Shown one piece after another: positions 1 through 7,799 of a stretch of DNA of 64,000 nt (position 1 is its first letter; every line of letters begins with the position of its first letter). The DNA is from Micromonospora echinaurantiaca (GTDB lineage: Bacteria; Actinomycetota; Actinomycetes; Mycobacteriales; Micromonosporaceae). The stretch spans positions 2,058,501 to 2,122,500 of the forward strand of contig NZ_LT607750.1 of NCBI RefSeq assembly GCF_900090235.1, read 5' to 3'. The notes under the pieces are model-generated. The model did not search any database and was not told where the DNA came from. It saw nothing but the letters and a program-made list of their open reading frames with translations. The translations under genes and the position numbers were made by a program.

Positions 1-1566
1 CCGGACCAGGAACACGTCGCCGTCGGCGCAGCGGTCCAGCCGGGCAAACTCGGCCAGCGTGGCACAGTCGCCGATCCGCAGGTCGGCGTAGTCGTGCCCG
101 GCGGTGAGCCCGGTGACCAGCGTGGCGTTGCTGGCGCTGACGCCGGGCGCGGTGGCCAGCCGGTCCACCGCGGCGGTGACGTCGGCCCGGGCCGGGAACT
201 GCACCAGCACCTGGGCGCGGGACGGATCCTGCCCGGTCGAGTGGGTGAACTGGTCGGCCACGCCGGCGAAGAGCATCTGCAGTCCGATGGTGCCGGCGAC
301 GGCGACCGCGATGCCGTTCACCAGCCGCGCCGAGGCGGCGCTGTCGATCTGGAGCCGGCGTACCGCCAGCTGCCACGGCACCGGGCCGCCGTGCAGCCGG
401 CGTACCACCAGGTCGGTCAGCCAGGGCAGCAGGGTGACCGTGCCGACCAGCAGCAGCACCGCGCCGGCCGCGGTCTGGTTCTCGGCGCCGGCCGGGGCGA
501 CGCCGGCCGCGGCGGCCAGCAGCAGCCCCAGCCCGGCGGCCGGCAGCAGCAGCCGCCACGCCAGCCGGCGACGGACCGGGGTGGCCCGGCGGGTCACCCC
601 GAGCGGCTCGACCACCACGGCGCGCAGCGCCACCATGGCCACCAGCACCGCCAGCGCGGGCACCGCCAGGGCGACCCCGACGACCAGCGGCAGCGGCGGG
701 CGCACGTCGGCCGCGTACACGCTCAGGTCCAGCAGCGTGACCAGCGGCACCACCTGGCGTCCGGCCAGGAAGAACAGCCCACCGACCGCGACGCCGAGCA
801 GCGCGGCGGCGGCGGCCTCGCCGGCGGCGATCCGGCGGATCATGCCGGCGTCCGCACCGACCAGCCGCAGCGCGGCCAGCCGCCGGTCCCGGCGTTCGCC
901 GCCGAACCGCACGGCCGCGCCGAGGAAGACCGCGATGGGCAGCAGCAGTACGACGAAGATGACCACCACGAGCAGCATGAGCACCGGCCCGAACCCCTCG
1001 CCCGGCAGCCCGCCGCCGAACTCGTCCAGCCGGGCCGCGCCCTCGTCGGCCGAGAGCGTGTCGCTGCCCAGGTAGTAGGCCAGCTCGTTCGGCCCGGCCA
1101 GGCCCTCGGCGCCGATGGTGCCGGTAACCCGGGCGCCACCGAGGCGCGGGGCGAGCAGCGCGCCATCGGGTGAGTCGAGCAGGTCGCGCAGCGCGGGGGA
1201 GACCACCACCTCGCCCGGACCGGGCAGCGCGGCGACCCCCGGCGGCACCGGCGCGGCCGGACCCTCCGGACGCAGCACCCGGCCCCGGATCGGCCGGTCC
1301 CGGAAGGCGGTGTCGGTCGCCCGGATCAGCAGGGTGTTCGCGGCGGCCGGGATCTGGGCGCCCATCCGTAGGTCGTCGCGGGCGTCGCCGCGGGCCTCCC
1401 GGGCGTCCAGCGCCTGCGGTACGGCGGCGGCGAGTAGCAGCATCGCCACGCCGATGCCGACGCCGAGCGCGGTCAGCAGCGCACGCAGCCAGCCGTCCCG
1501 GCCACCGGTGACGGCCATCCGGGCGCCCATCGCGAGGTCGGCCGCGCCGGCACGCAGCCGGGTCAC
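1..1566 (-). CDS. FtsX-like ABC transporter permease (3' end outside window)
   Basis: The reverse frame is open from a GTG at 1566 to the window edge, giving 522 residues with no stop. It begins with a basic cytoplasmic stretch and a first membrane segment (residues about 25-45), then a large extracytoplasmic domain. A cluster of hydrophobic segments follows, beginning VLMLLVVVIFVVLLLPIAVF. A first helix, a large outer domain and then a helix bundle is the layout of MacB/FtsX-type permeases, which move substrates such as lipoproteins or peptides outward or work mechanically in the membrane. Its GTG start overlaps the TGA of the upstream ATPase by four bases, so the two are translationally coupled and probably form one transporter. 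The substrate cannot be told from sequence. The C-terminus lies beyond base 1. Confidence 0.85.
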   Translation of the reverse strand, partial: MTRLRAGAADLAMGARMAVTGGRDGWLRALLTALGVGIGVAMLLLAAAVPQALDAREARGDARDDLRMGAQIPAAANTLLIRATDTAFRDRPIRGRVLRPEGPAAPVPPGVAALPGPGEVVVSPALRDLLDSPDGALLAPRLGGARVTGTIGAEGLAGPNELAYYLGSDTLSADEGAARLDEFGGGLPGEGFGPVLMLLVVVIFVVLLLPIAVFLGAAVRFGGERRDRRLAALRLVGADAGMIRRIAAGEAAAAALLGVAVGGLFFLAGRQVVPLVTLLDLSVYAADVRPPLPLVVGVALAVPALAVLVAMVALRAVVVEPLGVTRRATPVRRRLAWRLLLPAAGLGLLLAAAAGVAPAGAENQTAAGAVLLLVGTVTLLPWLTDLVVRRLHGGPVPWQLAVRRLQIDSAASARLVNGIAVAVAGTIGLQMLFAGVADQFTHSTGQDPSRAQVLVQFPARADVTAAVDRLATAPGVSASNATLVTGLTAGHDYADLRIGDCATLAEFARLDRCADGDVFLVR

Positions 1567-2243
1567 GCCGCGATCTCCAGGTCGCGGGTACGCCCGTCGC
1601 GCACCACCACCTCCCGGTCGGAGTACGCGGCCACCCGCGCCTCGTGCGTCACCAGCACCACCGCGGCGCCGGTCTCCCGGGCGGCCCCGGTGAGCAGCCG
1701 CATCACCCGTTCGCCGTTGAGCGAGTCCAGCGCCCCGGTCGGTTCGTCGGCGAAGACCACCTGTGGCCGGGTCACCAGCGCACGGGCCACCGCCACCCGC
1801 TGGCCCTGCCCGCCGGAGACCTCGCCGGGCCGCTTGCCGGCCACCTCGGCGACCTCCAGCCGGTCCAGCCACTCGGCCGCCCGGCGCTCGGCTTCCCGCC
1901 GGCCGACGCGGTCCAGCCGCAGCGGCAGCGCCACGTTCTCCAGGCAGGTCAGCTCCGGCACCAGCTGACCGAACTGGAACACGAAGCCGAACGCCGCGCG
2001 GCGCAGCGCGCTGCGCTCGGTGTCGGAGAGGGCGCCCAGGTCACGCCCGGCGAAGAGCACCCGGCCGGAGTCCGGCCGGACGATGCCGGCCAGGCAGTGC
2101 AGCAGGGTGGACTTCCCGGAGCCGGACGAGCCCATCACGGCCACCACCTCACCCCGGTCGACCCGCAGGCTGGCGCCGGCCAGGGCCCGGGTCGGCCCGA
2201 AACAGCGGTGCAGGTCATCGGCGACCAGCAGCGGGGCGGTCAC
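1563..2243 (-). CDS. ABC transporter ATP-binding protein (MacB/LolD type)
   Basis: This is a 226-residue ATPase, the usual size for the LolD/MacB/FtsE group. It carries a Walker A GSSGSGKST (about residue 38), Q-loop region FQFGQL, signature VSGGQGQR, Walker B VVFADEPTGALD and the H-loop VTHEARV. The DEPTGALD form is typical of ATPases paired with FtsX-like permeases. The start is GTG at 2243, which overlaps the stop of the upstream PadR gene by four bases, and its own stop overlaps the permease start. The order regulator-ATPase-permease suggests an exporter operon repressed by its own PadR protein. The substrate is unknown. Confidence 0.93.
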   Translation of the reverse strand: MTAPLLVADDLHRCFGPTRALAGASLRVDRGEVVAVMGSSGSGKSTLLHCLAGIVRPDSGRVLFAGRDLGALSDTERSALRRAAFGFVFQFGQLVPELTCLENVALPLRLDRVGRREAERRAAEWLDRLEVAEVAGKRPGEVSGGQGQRVAVARALVTRPQVVFADEPTGALDSLNGERVMRLLTGAARETGAAVVLVTHEARVAAYSDREVVVRDGRTRDLEIAA

Positions 2244-2764
2244 GCCAGCACCGCCTTGGCCAGCTCGTCGAGGCGGGCCGCGGTCAGCTCCAGCCAGCGC
2301 AGGTCGGCCTCCAAATGGAACAGGGCGTGGTCGCAGATCAGCTGCTCGGCGAGGTCGCCGTCGCGCTTGCGGCGGGTCAGCTCGCGCATCATCCGCAGGT
2401 GCTCCGCGCGCTGCACGTCGAGCAGATCGGCGGCGCTGCGGCCGGTGAGCAGCGCGAGCACCACCTTGGTGTAGAGGGTGCTCTGCAGGTAGGGCTCGGG
2501 CTTCTCGGCGCGGGCCAGCCAGCCGGCCACGTCGGTGACACCGGCGTCGGTGATCGCGTACCGCTTACGCTCCGGGCCCTCGCCGGGCTCGACGGCCTCG
2601 ACCTCGACCAGGCCACTGCGCAGCAGCCGGGACAGGGTGGCGTAGACCTGGCCGTAGGCGAGCGGGCGGGCGTGGCCGAAGCGCTCGTCGTAGAGGCGTT
2701 TGATGTCGTAGCCGTGCCGGGGGGTGGCCTCCAGGAGGCCGAGGAAGGTCTGTCCGATCGACAT
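2240..2764 (-). CDS. PadR family transcriptional regulator
   Basis: The 174-residue protein starts MSIGQTFLGLLEATPRHGYDIKR, a typical PadR N-terminal winged helix (residues 1-80, including GQVYATLSRLLRSGLVE). A C-terminal helical dimerisation region of the Vir_act_alpha_C type follows. I chose ATG 2764 over an upstream in-frame ATG at 2779 because the family begins at this point and the extra residues would run into the operator-like palindromes. PadR proteins usually repress a neighbouring exporter and are released by a small ligand. Here the gene is first in a coupled operon with the ABC transporter, so autoregulation is likely. Confidence 0.9.
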   Translation of the reverse strand: MSIGQTFLGLLEATPRHGYDIKRLYDERFGHARPLAYGQVYATLSRLLRSGLVEVEAVEPGEGPERKRYAITDAGVTDVAGWLARAEKPEPYLQSTLYTKVVLALLTGRSAADLLDVQRAEHLRMMRELTRRKRDGDLAEQLICDHALFHLEADLRWLELTAARLDELAKAVLA

Positions 2765-2772
2765 GCGGGGAC

Positions 2773-2805
2773 TATACACACCGCGTATACGCCGGATGTA
2801 TACAC
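2773..2805. promoter_or_regulatory. Candidate PadR operator / promoter of the ABC operon
   Basis: Immediately upstream of the PadR start lies an AT-rich island in otherwise GC-rich DNA. It holds a TATACAC at 2773 and two GTATAC hexamers (2785-2790 and 2798-2803) whose starts are 13 bases apart. GTATAC is self-complementary, so this is an array of short palindromes of the kind PadR dimers bind. The site would also overlap the operon promoter on the minus strand. That PadR binds here is inferred from position. Confidence 0.5.
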
Positions 2806-2908
2806 CCGGAAGCTCCCGGCTGTCCGGTCCCGCCAGGGGCGCTCGGGCGGCCGGCTCCGGCCGGCGGCAAGATCAGGGGCGACCTGTCCCGCACCCGACG
2901 GAGGTTCC

Positions 2909-3484
2909 GTGTTCGCCCTGCCCATCACCGAGGACGCCGAGCTGCGTCCGCTCGACCCGTGGCTGGCCGAGGAGTTCCTGGCCCACCTGGACCGGGCCCG
3001 CGAGCACATCGCGCCCTGGGTGTCTCCGTCCTTCGTGGCCACCGACCTGCCCTCGGCCCGCGCCGTCCTGCAGCGCTACGCCGACCGCTGGGCGCGCGAC
3101 GCAGGTGGCATCTGGGGCATCTGGCAGGCCGGCACCCTGGTCGGCGGGGTCATGTTCGTCTCGTTCGACGTGGCGGTCGGCGTGGCCGAGGCGGGCTGCT
3201 GGCTGGAACCGGGCGCCGAGGGGCGCGGCCTGATCAGCCGGGCGGTCACCCGGATCGTCGACTGGGCGGTACGGGAGCGGGGCATCCAGCGGGTGGAGTG
3301 GCGGACCAACGCCGAGAACGCGCGCAGCATCGCGGTCGCCCGCCGGCTCGGCATGCACCACGACGGAACGCTGCGGCAGGTCTACCCCGGCCCGGCCGGG
3401 CGGCGCATCGACATCGAGGTGTGGTCGGTGCTGGAACCCGAGTGGCGCGGCGGGTCAGACGTGCGCGAGCACCGCGTCCAGTGA
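2909..3484 (+). CDS. GNAT family N-acetyltransferase (RimJ/RimL type)
   Basis: This 191-residue protein transfers an acetyl group from acetyl-CoA to an amine. It opens with the RimL-like pattern AELRPLDPWLAEEFLAHLDR and contains the acetyl-CoA loop region WLEPGAEGRGLISRAVTRIVDW and the NAENARSIAVARRLGM motif of the RimJ/RimL subgroup. The start is GTG 2909, preceded by GGAGG at 2900-2904. Upstream in-frame sequence looks non-coding. The last 30 bases overlap the 3' end of the convergent TOPRIM gene. The substrate (ribosomal protein, antibiotic or metabolite) cannot be told. Confidence 0.88.
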   Translation: MFALPITEDAELRPLDPWLAEEFLAHLDRAREHIAPWVSPSFVATDLPSARAVLQRYADRWARDAGGIWGIWQAGTLVGGVMFVSFDVAVGVAEAGCWLEPGAEGRGLISRAVTRIVDWAVRERGIQRVEWRTNAENARSIAVARRLGMHHDGTLRQVYPGPAGRRIDIEVWSVLEPEWRGGSDVREHRVQ

Positions 3485-4036
3485 CCGGGGCATCCGGTCC
3501 GGCTCCAGCGCCTCGACCAGCAGCCGCCCGTACGCCTCCTTGCGGCCGGACCGGGTGCCGAGGAACCGGCGCAGCTGGGCGGTGACCGGGCGGCCCTGCT
3601 GCGCCGGCTGGCGTTCGAAGATCCGGAAGGCGCGCAGCTCGCCCTGGGCGGCGAACACCTCCCGGACGCCGGCGGGGCCGACCGCGCGGACGAGTTCGTC
3701 CTCCAGGTCGGCGACACAGGCGTGGAAGCCCAGCTTTGCCATGGCCGCCCGGGACAGGCCGGCGCCGAGGCCGGCCCGCTCCAGGCTCCGCCGGACGAAG
3801 CCCTCCTCGTTTTCGTCGTAGAGACCGGCCAGCCGCAGGTCGCGCCCGGGTGGGCCGAGCCGGGCGAGGAAGTGGCCGACGTTGGTGACGCCGCCCATCA
3901 CCACCACGTGCACGCCCTCGGCGGCGAGGTCGCGACCGCGTCGGGCCGCGAGGGCCAGCACCGCGGCCCGGTCGCTGACCCCCTCGACCAGGACGACGGC
4001 GCGGGCGTCGACGACGGCGCCGAGTTCGATCCGCAC
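3455..4036 (-). CDS. Solo TOPRIM-domain protein (OLD-nuclease-like)
   Basis: The 193-residue protein consists mainly of a TOPRIM fold. It has the conserved glutamate motif VLVEGVSDRAAVLAL (residues about 15-29), a second strand ending VVVMGGVTNVGHFL, and the acidic loop GLYDENEEGF that would bind Mg2+ in place of the DxD motif. The C-terminal half is helical (VSTAQLRRFLG-like and KEAYGRLLVEAL). OLD-family nucleases normally have an ABC-type ATPase in front of the TOPRIM; none is present here or next door. It may be a small nuclease, a primase-like protein or a nucleotide-binding relic. It overlaps the GNAT gene tail to tail by 30 bases. Confidence 0.75.
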   Translation of the reverse strand: MRIELGAVVDARAVVLVEGVSDRAAVLALAARRGRDLAAEGVHVVVMGGVTNVGHFLARLGPPGRDLRLAGLYDENEEGFVRRSLERAGLGAGLSRAAMAKLGFHACVADLEDELVRAVGPAGVREVFAAQGELRAFRIFERQPAQQGRPVTAQLRRFLGTRSGRKEAYGRLLVEALEPDRMPRSLDAVLAHV

Positions 4037-4143
4037 GGGACACCTCCAGCTCGGTCCCGGCCATCATGCCGGCGACCGCGTCGCGCGCCCACCGTAATTC
4101 GCCGTGCGCCACGCCCGCCGCCGCGCCGCTGGACCGCGACCAC

Positions 4144-4219
4144 GGTGACCCGTCCGGCCGGCGGTGACCCGGCTGGCCGGCGGTGACCCGGCCGGCCGGC
4201 GGTGCCTCGGCCGGCCCGG
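4144..4219. repeat. Four 19-bp tandem repeats
   Basis: Four head-to-tail 19-base units start at 4144, 4163, 4182 and 4201. The unit is GGTGACCCGGCCGGCCGGC, with one or two changes in units 1 and 2; the fourth is degenerate. They fill much of the 245-base gap between the TOPRIM start and the chitinase stop. GGCCGGCC palindromes inside the units could fold and help stop chitinase transcription. There is no spacer structure, so this is not CRISPR. Confidence 0.8.
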
Positions 4220-4281
4220 CGGGCCCGGTGGTGCCCCGGCCGGGGTCGGCCGGGGCACCGGGCGGCGAGCGGAGGCGCCGG

Positions 4282-5826
4282 TCAGGGCAGTGCCTTCAGG
4301 AAGGGGCCGTGGTTCAGCCGGAACTCCCAGTTGTAGTAGCGGTCCCAGTTGATCGACCAGGTCATCAGGCCGCGGAAGTTGGGGTTGGTGCCGCTGCGCG
4401 GGGTGTACGACCCGCAGCTCTGGCCGCGTACCAGGCAGGTCACCGCCGCCTGCACCCCGGCCGGGGCGACGTAACCGTTGCCGGCGCTGACCGAGGACGG
4501 CGCGCCGAAGGCGACCTGGTCCTCGCGCAGCGGCGGGAAGACGGCGTTGGCGTTGCCGGCCACCGGGAACCCGGCGAGCAGCATGTCGGTCATCGCGATG
4601 TGGAAATCGGCCCCGCCCATCGTGTGGTACTGGTTGTCCAGCCCGACGATCGGTCCGGAGTTGTAGTCCTGCACGTGCAGCACGGTCAGGTCGTCGCGCA
4701 GCGCGTGGATCACCGGCAGGTACGACCCGGCGCGCGGGTCCTGCCCGCCCCACGGCCCCGGCCCGTAGAACTGGTAGCCGAGCTGGACGAAGAACGTCTC
4801 CGGAGCCATGGTGAGCACGAAGTTCGCCCCGTACCGCTGCTTCAACGCGCGGATCGCGGAGATCAGGTTGACGATCACCGGCGTGGTGGGGTTGCGGAAG
4901 TCGGTGTCGCCGGCGTTCAGGTAGAGCGAGTGCCCCTCGAAGTCGATGTCCAGCCCGTTCAGCCCGTACCGGTCGATGATCGCCGAGACGGACCGGACGA
5001 AGGTGTCCCGGGCGGCGGTGGTGGTGAGCTGCACCTGGCCGTTCTGCCCGCCGATGGAGAGCAGCACCTTCTTGCCCTGCTGCTGCTTGGCGCGGATCGC
5101 GGCGATGAACTCGGCCTCGCTCTCCACGCCCGGGCACTCGGCCGGCGGGCAGAGCTGGAAGCGGATGTCGCCGGAGGTCACCGAGGTGGGTTCGCCGAAG
5201 GCCAGGTTGACGATGTCCCAGTCGGCCGGCACGTCGGCCATCCGCAGATAGCCGGAGCCGTTGGCGAAGCTGGCGTGCAGGTAGCCGATCAGCGCGTGCT
5301 TGGGCAGCCCGCCGGCGGGCGGCGTGGTGGGCGGCGGCGTGGTCGGTGGCGGGGTCGTCGGCGGTGGGGTGGTGGGTGGGGTGCTGGTGGGCGGCGGCGT
5401 GGTCGGCGGGCTGGTCGGGGTGCCACCGCCGCACGGCGCGCCGTTCAACGTGCAGTCGGTGGGGGAGCCGGAACCGGTGGCCAGGAAGCCGAACGAGACC
5501 GAGGCGCCGGGGGCGATGGTGCCGTTCCACGAGCGGTTGGTGAAGGTGTGCCGCTGGCCGGCGCTGCTCACCGTGGCGTCCCAGTAGGACCCGAGCGTGG
5601 TGCCGGCCGGCAGGCTGAAGGCGACCTGCCAGCCGTTGATCGTGCCGGTGCCGCCGTTGGTGATGGTGTATCTGCCCTCCCAGCCGGTGCCCCAGTCGGC
5701 GGTCTTGACGAAGGTGGCGGTCGGGCCGGCGGCCCGGGCCGGGGCGGCCAGGACGAGCGTGGTGGCGGCGGCGGTGGTGAGGGCCGCGACCGCGGCCAGC
5801 AACAGGTGTCGGGCAGGGCGACGCAT
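4282..5826 (-). CDS. Secreted chitinase, CBM2 + GH18
   Basis: This 514-residue secreted enzyme should hydrolyse chitin. A twin-Arg-free signal peptide (residues 1-33, ending APARA) leads into a CBM2 cellulose/chitin-binding module (about 34-135; conserved Trp residues in DWGTGWEGRYTI and RSWNGTI). A Pro/Thr linker of TTPPP repeats follows (about 138-185), then a GH18 barrel. The catalytic DxDxE signature reads GLDIDFEGH, with the glutamate as proton donor and a Phe where Trp is more usual. The start ATG 5826 has a GGGAGGT ribosome site. An AT-rich palindromic promoter region lies just upstream. Chitin binding and secretion fit a soil actinomycete lifestyle. Confidence 0.95.
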   Translation of the reverse strand: MRRPARHLLLAAVAALTTAAATTLVLAAPARAAGPTATFVKTADWGTGWEGRYTITNGGTGTINGWQVAFSLPAGTTLGSYWDATVSSAGQRHTFTNRSWNGTIAPGASVSFGFLATGSGSPTDCTLNGAPCGGGTPTSPPTTPPPTSTPPTTPPPTTPPPTTPPPTTPPAGGLPKHALIGYLHASFANGSGYLRMADVPADWDIVNLAFGEPTSVTSGDIRFQLCPPAECPGVESEAEFIAAIRAKQQQGKKVLLSIGGQNGQVQLTTTAARDTFVRSVSAIIDRYGLNGLDIDFEGHSLYLNAGDTDFRNPTTPVIVNLISAIRALKQRYGANFVLTMAPETFFVQLGYQFYGPGPWGGQDPRAGSYLPVIHALRDDLTVLHVQDYNSGPIVGLDNQYHTMGGADFHIAMTDMLLAGFPVAGNANAVFPPLREDQVAFGAPSSVSAGNGYVAPAGVQAAVTCLVRGQSCGSYTPRSGTNPNFRGLMTWSINWDRYYNWEFRLNHGPFLKALP

Positions 5827-5866
5827 CCGGACCTCCCGGTTCGAGGGCCGTCGGATCGACGGATGC

Positions 5867-5883
5867 ACAATTATTAGGATTGT
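5867..5883. promoter_or_regulatory. AT-rich inverted repeat upstream of chitinase
   Basis: ACAAT (5867-5871) and ATTGT (5879-5883) form an inverted repeat around a seven-base AT-rich centre, about 40 bases upstream of the chitinase start. The block from 5866 to 5890 is strikingly AT-rich for this genome, so it probably holds the minus-strand promoter and an operator. No regulator gene is adjacent. Confidence 0.4.
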
Positions 5884-6015
5884 TAACTGTAGATGTCCAG
5901 CCCTCGTCCGGCACTCCTGCCGCGGATCCACCGGGCCGCCGTTGCCTCCGCCGATGATCCGTCCTACCAGGACGCCCGGCCGGAGATTGTCGTACCCGGC
6001 GGTCACCATGCATCC

Positions 6016-6429
6016 ATGGCTGTCCCCGCCCGCACCCCGCCGTCGGCCCAGCCGCGCTCGCTGCCCCTGCGCGAGGCGCGCACCCGGCTGACCCAGCTCG
6101 TCGCGCTCGCCGAGCTGACCGACACCGTCACGGTGCTCACCCGCGACCGCGACGCCCGTCCGGTGGCCGCGATCGTGCCGGCCGCCGCCGCCCGCACCGC
6201 CGCCCAGGCCCGCGCCGACGCCGACCGGCTCGCCGAGGTCACCGCCGGCTGGGCGCGCCGCCTGGACGACCTGCACCGGCAGAGCGGCCGGCGGCACGCC
6301 GCCGAGCTGCACGCGGTGCGCACCGCGCTCGCCGAGGTCTGGGCCGAGCTGGACCGCCGGGTGGTGCCGGGCAGCGATCCCGGGCTGACCCGGCTGCGCG
6401 CCGCGCACGCCGACCTGCTGCCCCGCTGA
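6016..6429 (+). CDS. Phd/YefM-like protein (possible antitoxin, no toxin seen)
   Basis: The 137-residue product starts with a segment resembling the Phd/YefM DNA-binding fold: LREARTRLTQLVALAELTDTVTVLTRDRDARPVAAIVP, where the strand-turn-strand 'V.vLTr..rPVA.i' is the family hallmark. The rest is Ala/Arg-rich helix that could be a long dimerisation arm. Antitoxins of this class normally sit just upstream of a toxin gene, but downstream there is only the convergent SDR gene. It may be an orphan antitoxin or a DNA-binding regulator. Start ATG 6016 is the first in the coding stretch. Confidence 0.65.
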   Translation: MAVPARTPPSAQPRSLPLREARTRLTQLVALAELTDTVTVLTRDRDARPVAAIVPAAAARTAAQARADADRLAEVTAGWARRLDDLHRQSGRRHAAELHAVRTALAEVWAELDRRVVPGSDPGLTRLRAAHADLLPR

Positions 6430-6558
6430 GCAGCGCCGCGGCGCCACGTCCGGCCCGGTCGGTGGCGGGCCCGATCCCGGGTGGCACCCGTGGTCAGCAC
6501 GTCGCCGGCGTCGAGCCACCCCTTCCACTGGCGACGTGGGCGTCCGGGAGATCGGAGT

Positions 6559-7269
6559 TCAGGCGGCCCGGCCGACCCAGGTGTAGAACTCGCCGGGGTC
6601 GCGGGCCAGCGACGCCTTGACGTGCCGGCTCCAGTCGTCGACGAGCACCTCCAGCATGCCCGCCTCGACGCCGTCCAGGGCCGCCCGGGCGACCTCGGCG
6701 GGGTCCACCTTGTCCCCTTCGACGTCGGCGCTCATGTCGGTGTCGGCGGCGCCGAGGTGCAGGCCGGTCACCAGCGTCCCCTGGCCGGCGAGTTCGAGCC
6801 GGATGCCGTTGGTGAGGTTCCAGGCGGCGGCCTTGGCGGCGGCGTAGGCGTTGGCGCCGTCGTAGGCGAACCAGGACAGCGCGGACAACGTGTTCAGGAT
6901 CGCCCCGCCCCCGTTGGCGCCCAGCACCGGCGCGAACGCGCGGACCAGCCGCAGGGTGCCGTAGAAGTGGGTGTCCATCTCGAGCCGGATCTGGTCCATG
7001 TCCCCGGTGACCAGGTTGGCGTGGGTCAGTACGCCGGCGTTGTTGACCAGCAGGGTGACGTCCGTGGCCACGGCTGCCGCGGCGGCGACCGACGCGGGGT
7101 CGGTGACGTCCAGGCGGAGGGGCTCCACGCCCGGGATGTCGACGCGCTCGGGGTCGCGGGCGGTCGCGTAGACCTTCGCCGCGCCCCGCGCCACGAGTTG
7201 CTCGGCGAGGCGGCGGCCGATGCCCCGGTTGGCGCCGGTGACGAGTGCGACGGAATCGGCGATCTTCAT
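6559..7269 (-). CDS. SDR family NAD(P)-dependent oxidoreductase
   Basis: This 236-residue short-chain dehydrogenase has the cofactor motif TGANRGIG (about residues 11-18), the NNAG motif (LLVNNAGVL), the active-site Ser of the LSALSWFAYDG stretch and the catalytic YAAAK (Tyr and Lys). It should interconvert an alcohol and a ketone with NAD(P)H. The start ATG 7269 follows a MerR-type promoter region shared with the divergent MerR gene, so it is the likely target of that regulator. The substrate is unknown. Confidence 0.92.
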   Translation of the reverse strand: MKIADSVALVTGANRGIGRRLAEQLVARGAAKVYATARDPERVDIPGVEPLRLDVTDPASVAAAAAVATDVTLLVNNAGVLTHANLVTGDMDQIRLEMDTHFYGTLRLVRAFAPVLGANGGGAILNTLSALSWFAYDGANAYAAAKAAAWNLTNGIRLELAGQGTLVTGLHLGAADTDMSADVEGDKVDPAEVARAALDGVEAGMLEVLVDDWSRHVKASLARDPGEFYTWVGRAA

Positions 7270-7309
7270 GCTGGTCTCCCAAGGTCGATGAGTGGGTCGT
7301 ACGGGCGCT

Positions 7310-7335
7310 ACGCTAAAACCTGACGTTGACGTCAA
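7310..7335. promoter_or_regulatory. MerR-type divergent promoter/operator
   Basis: Between the SDR and MerR genes there is a perfect 10-base palindrome TTGACGTCAA at 7326-7335. On the minus strand a TAGCGT -10-like hexamer lies at 7315-7310, about 40 bases before the SDR start. TTGAC-type -35 boxes combined with TAGCGT are typical of MerR-activated promoters. The binding of the adjacent MerR protein is inferred. Confidence 0.5.
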
Positions 7336-7374
7336 AGGCAAATGTTGTGACCCGGACCATGGTGAGGAGGACCC

Positions 7375-7770
7375 GTGCGCATCGGCGAGCTCGCCGCCAG
7401 GGCCGGCGTCAGCACCCGGGCCCTGCGCTACTACGAGGAGCAGAAGCTGCTGACCGCCGAGCGCAGCGCGAGCGGCCAGCGGCACTACCCGGAGAGCGCT
7501 GTCGCCCGGGTCCAGTGGATCCAGCGGCTCTATGCGGCCGGCCTGCCCAGCCGCACGGTCGCCGGCCTGCTTCCCTGCGTGTTCTCGCCCGATTCGGTCA
7601 GCGCGCCGGAGATGCTCGGGAAGATGTCGGCCGAGCGCGACCGCATCGACGCGAAGGTCGCCGACCTGGTCGCCACCCGCGACAAGCTCGACACCCTGAT
7701 CGAGGCGGCCCGGGAGTTCTTCACCGACCGCTCGACGCCCGCGGGGGCCGGGGAAGCCGTCGGACCGTGA
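7375..7770 (+). CDS. MerR family transcriptional regulator
   Basis: The 131-residue protein has the N-terminal MerR winged helix-turn-helix (MRIGELAARAGVSTRALRYYEEQKLL) followed by the long dimerisation coiled coil (SAERDRIDAKVADLVATRDKLDTLI). The C-terminal region is short, with one Cys (LLPCVF) and no metal-binding Cys cluster, so it is more likely an effector- or stress-responsive member than a metal sensor. GTG 7375 is preceded by GGAGGA. It is divergent from the SDR gene and probably controls it. Confidence 0.92.
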   Translation: MRIGELAARAGVSTRALRYYEEQKLLTAERSASGQRHYPESAVARVQWIQRLYAAGLPSRTVAGLLPCVFSPDSVSAPEMLGKMSAERDRIDAKVADLVATRDKLDTLIEAAREFFTDRSTPAGAGEAVGP

Positions 7771-7799
7771 CCGGGCCGGCGGAGCCGGTCGAGGGCCGG

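Noticed and set aside
4144..4219. CRISPR array
   Set aside because: Units are contiguous with no spacers, and no cas genes are present.
6016..6429. A complete toxin-antitoxin pair
   Set aside because: The Phd-like protein has no adjacent small toxin gene; only the convergent SDR gene follows.
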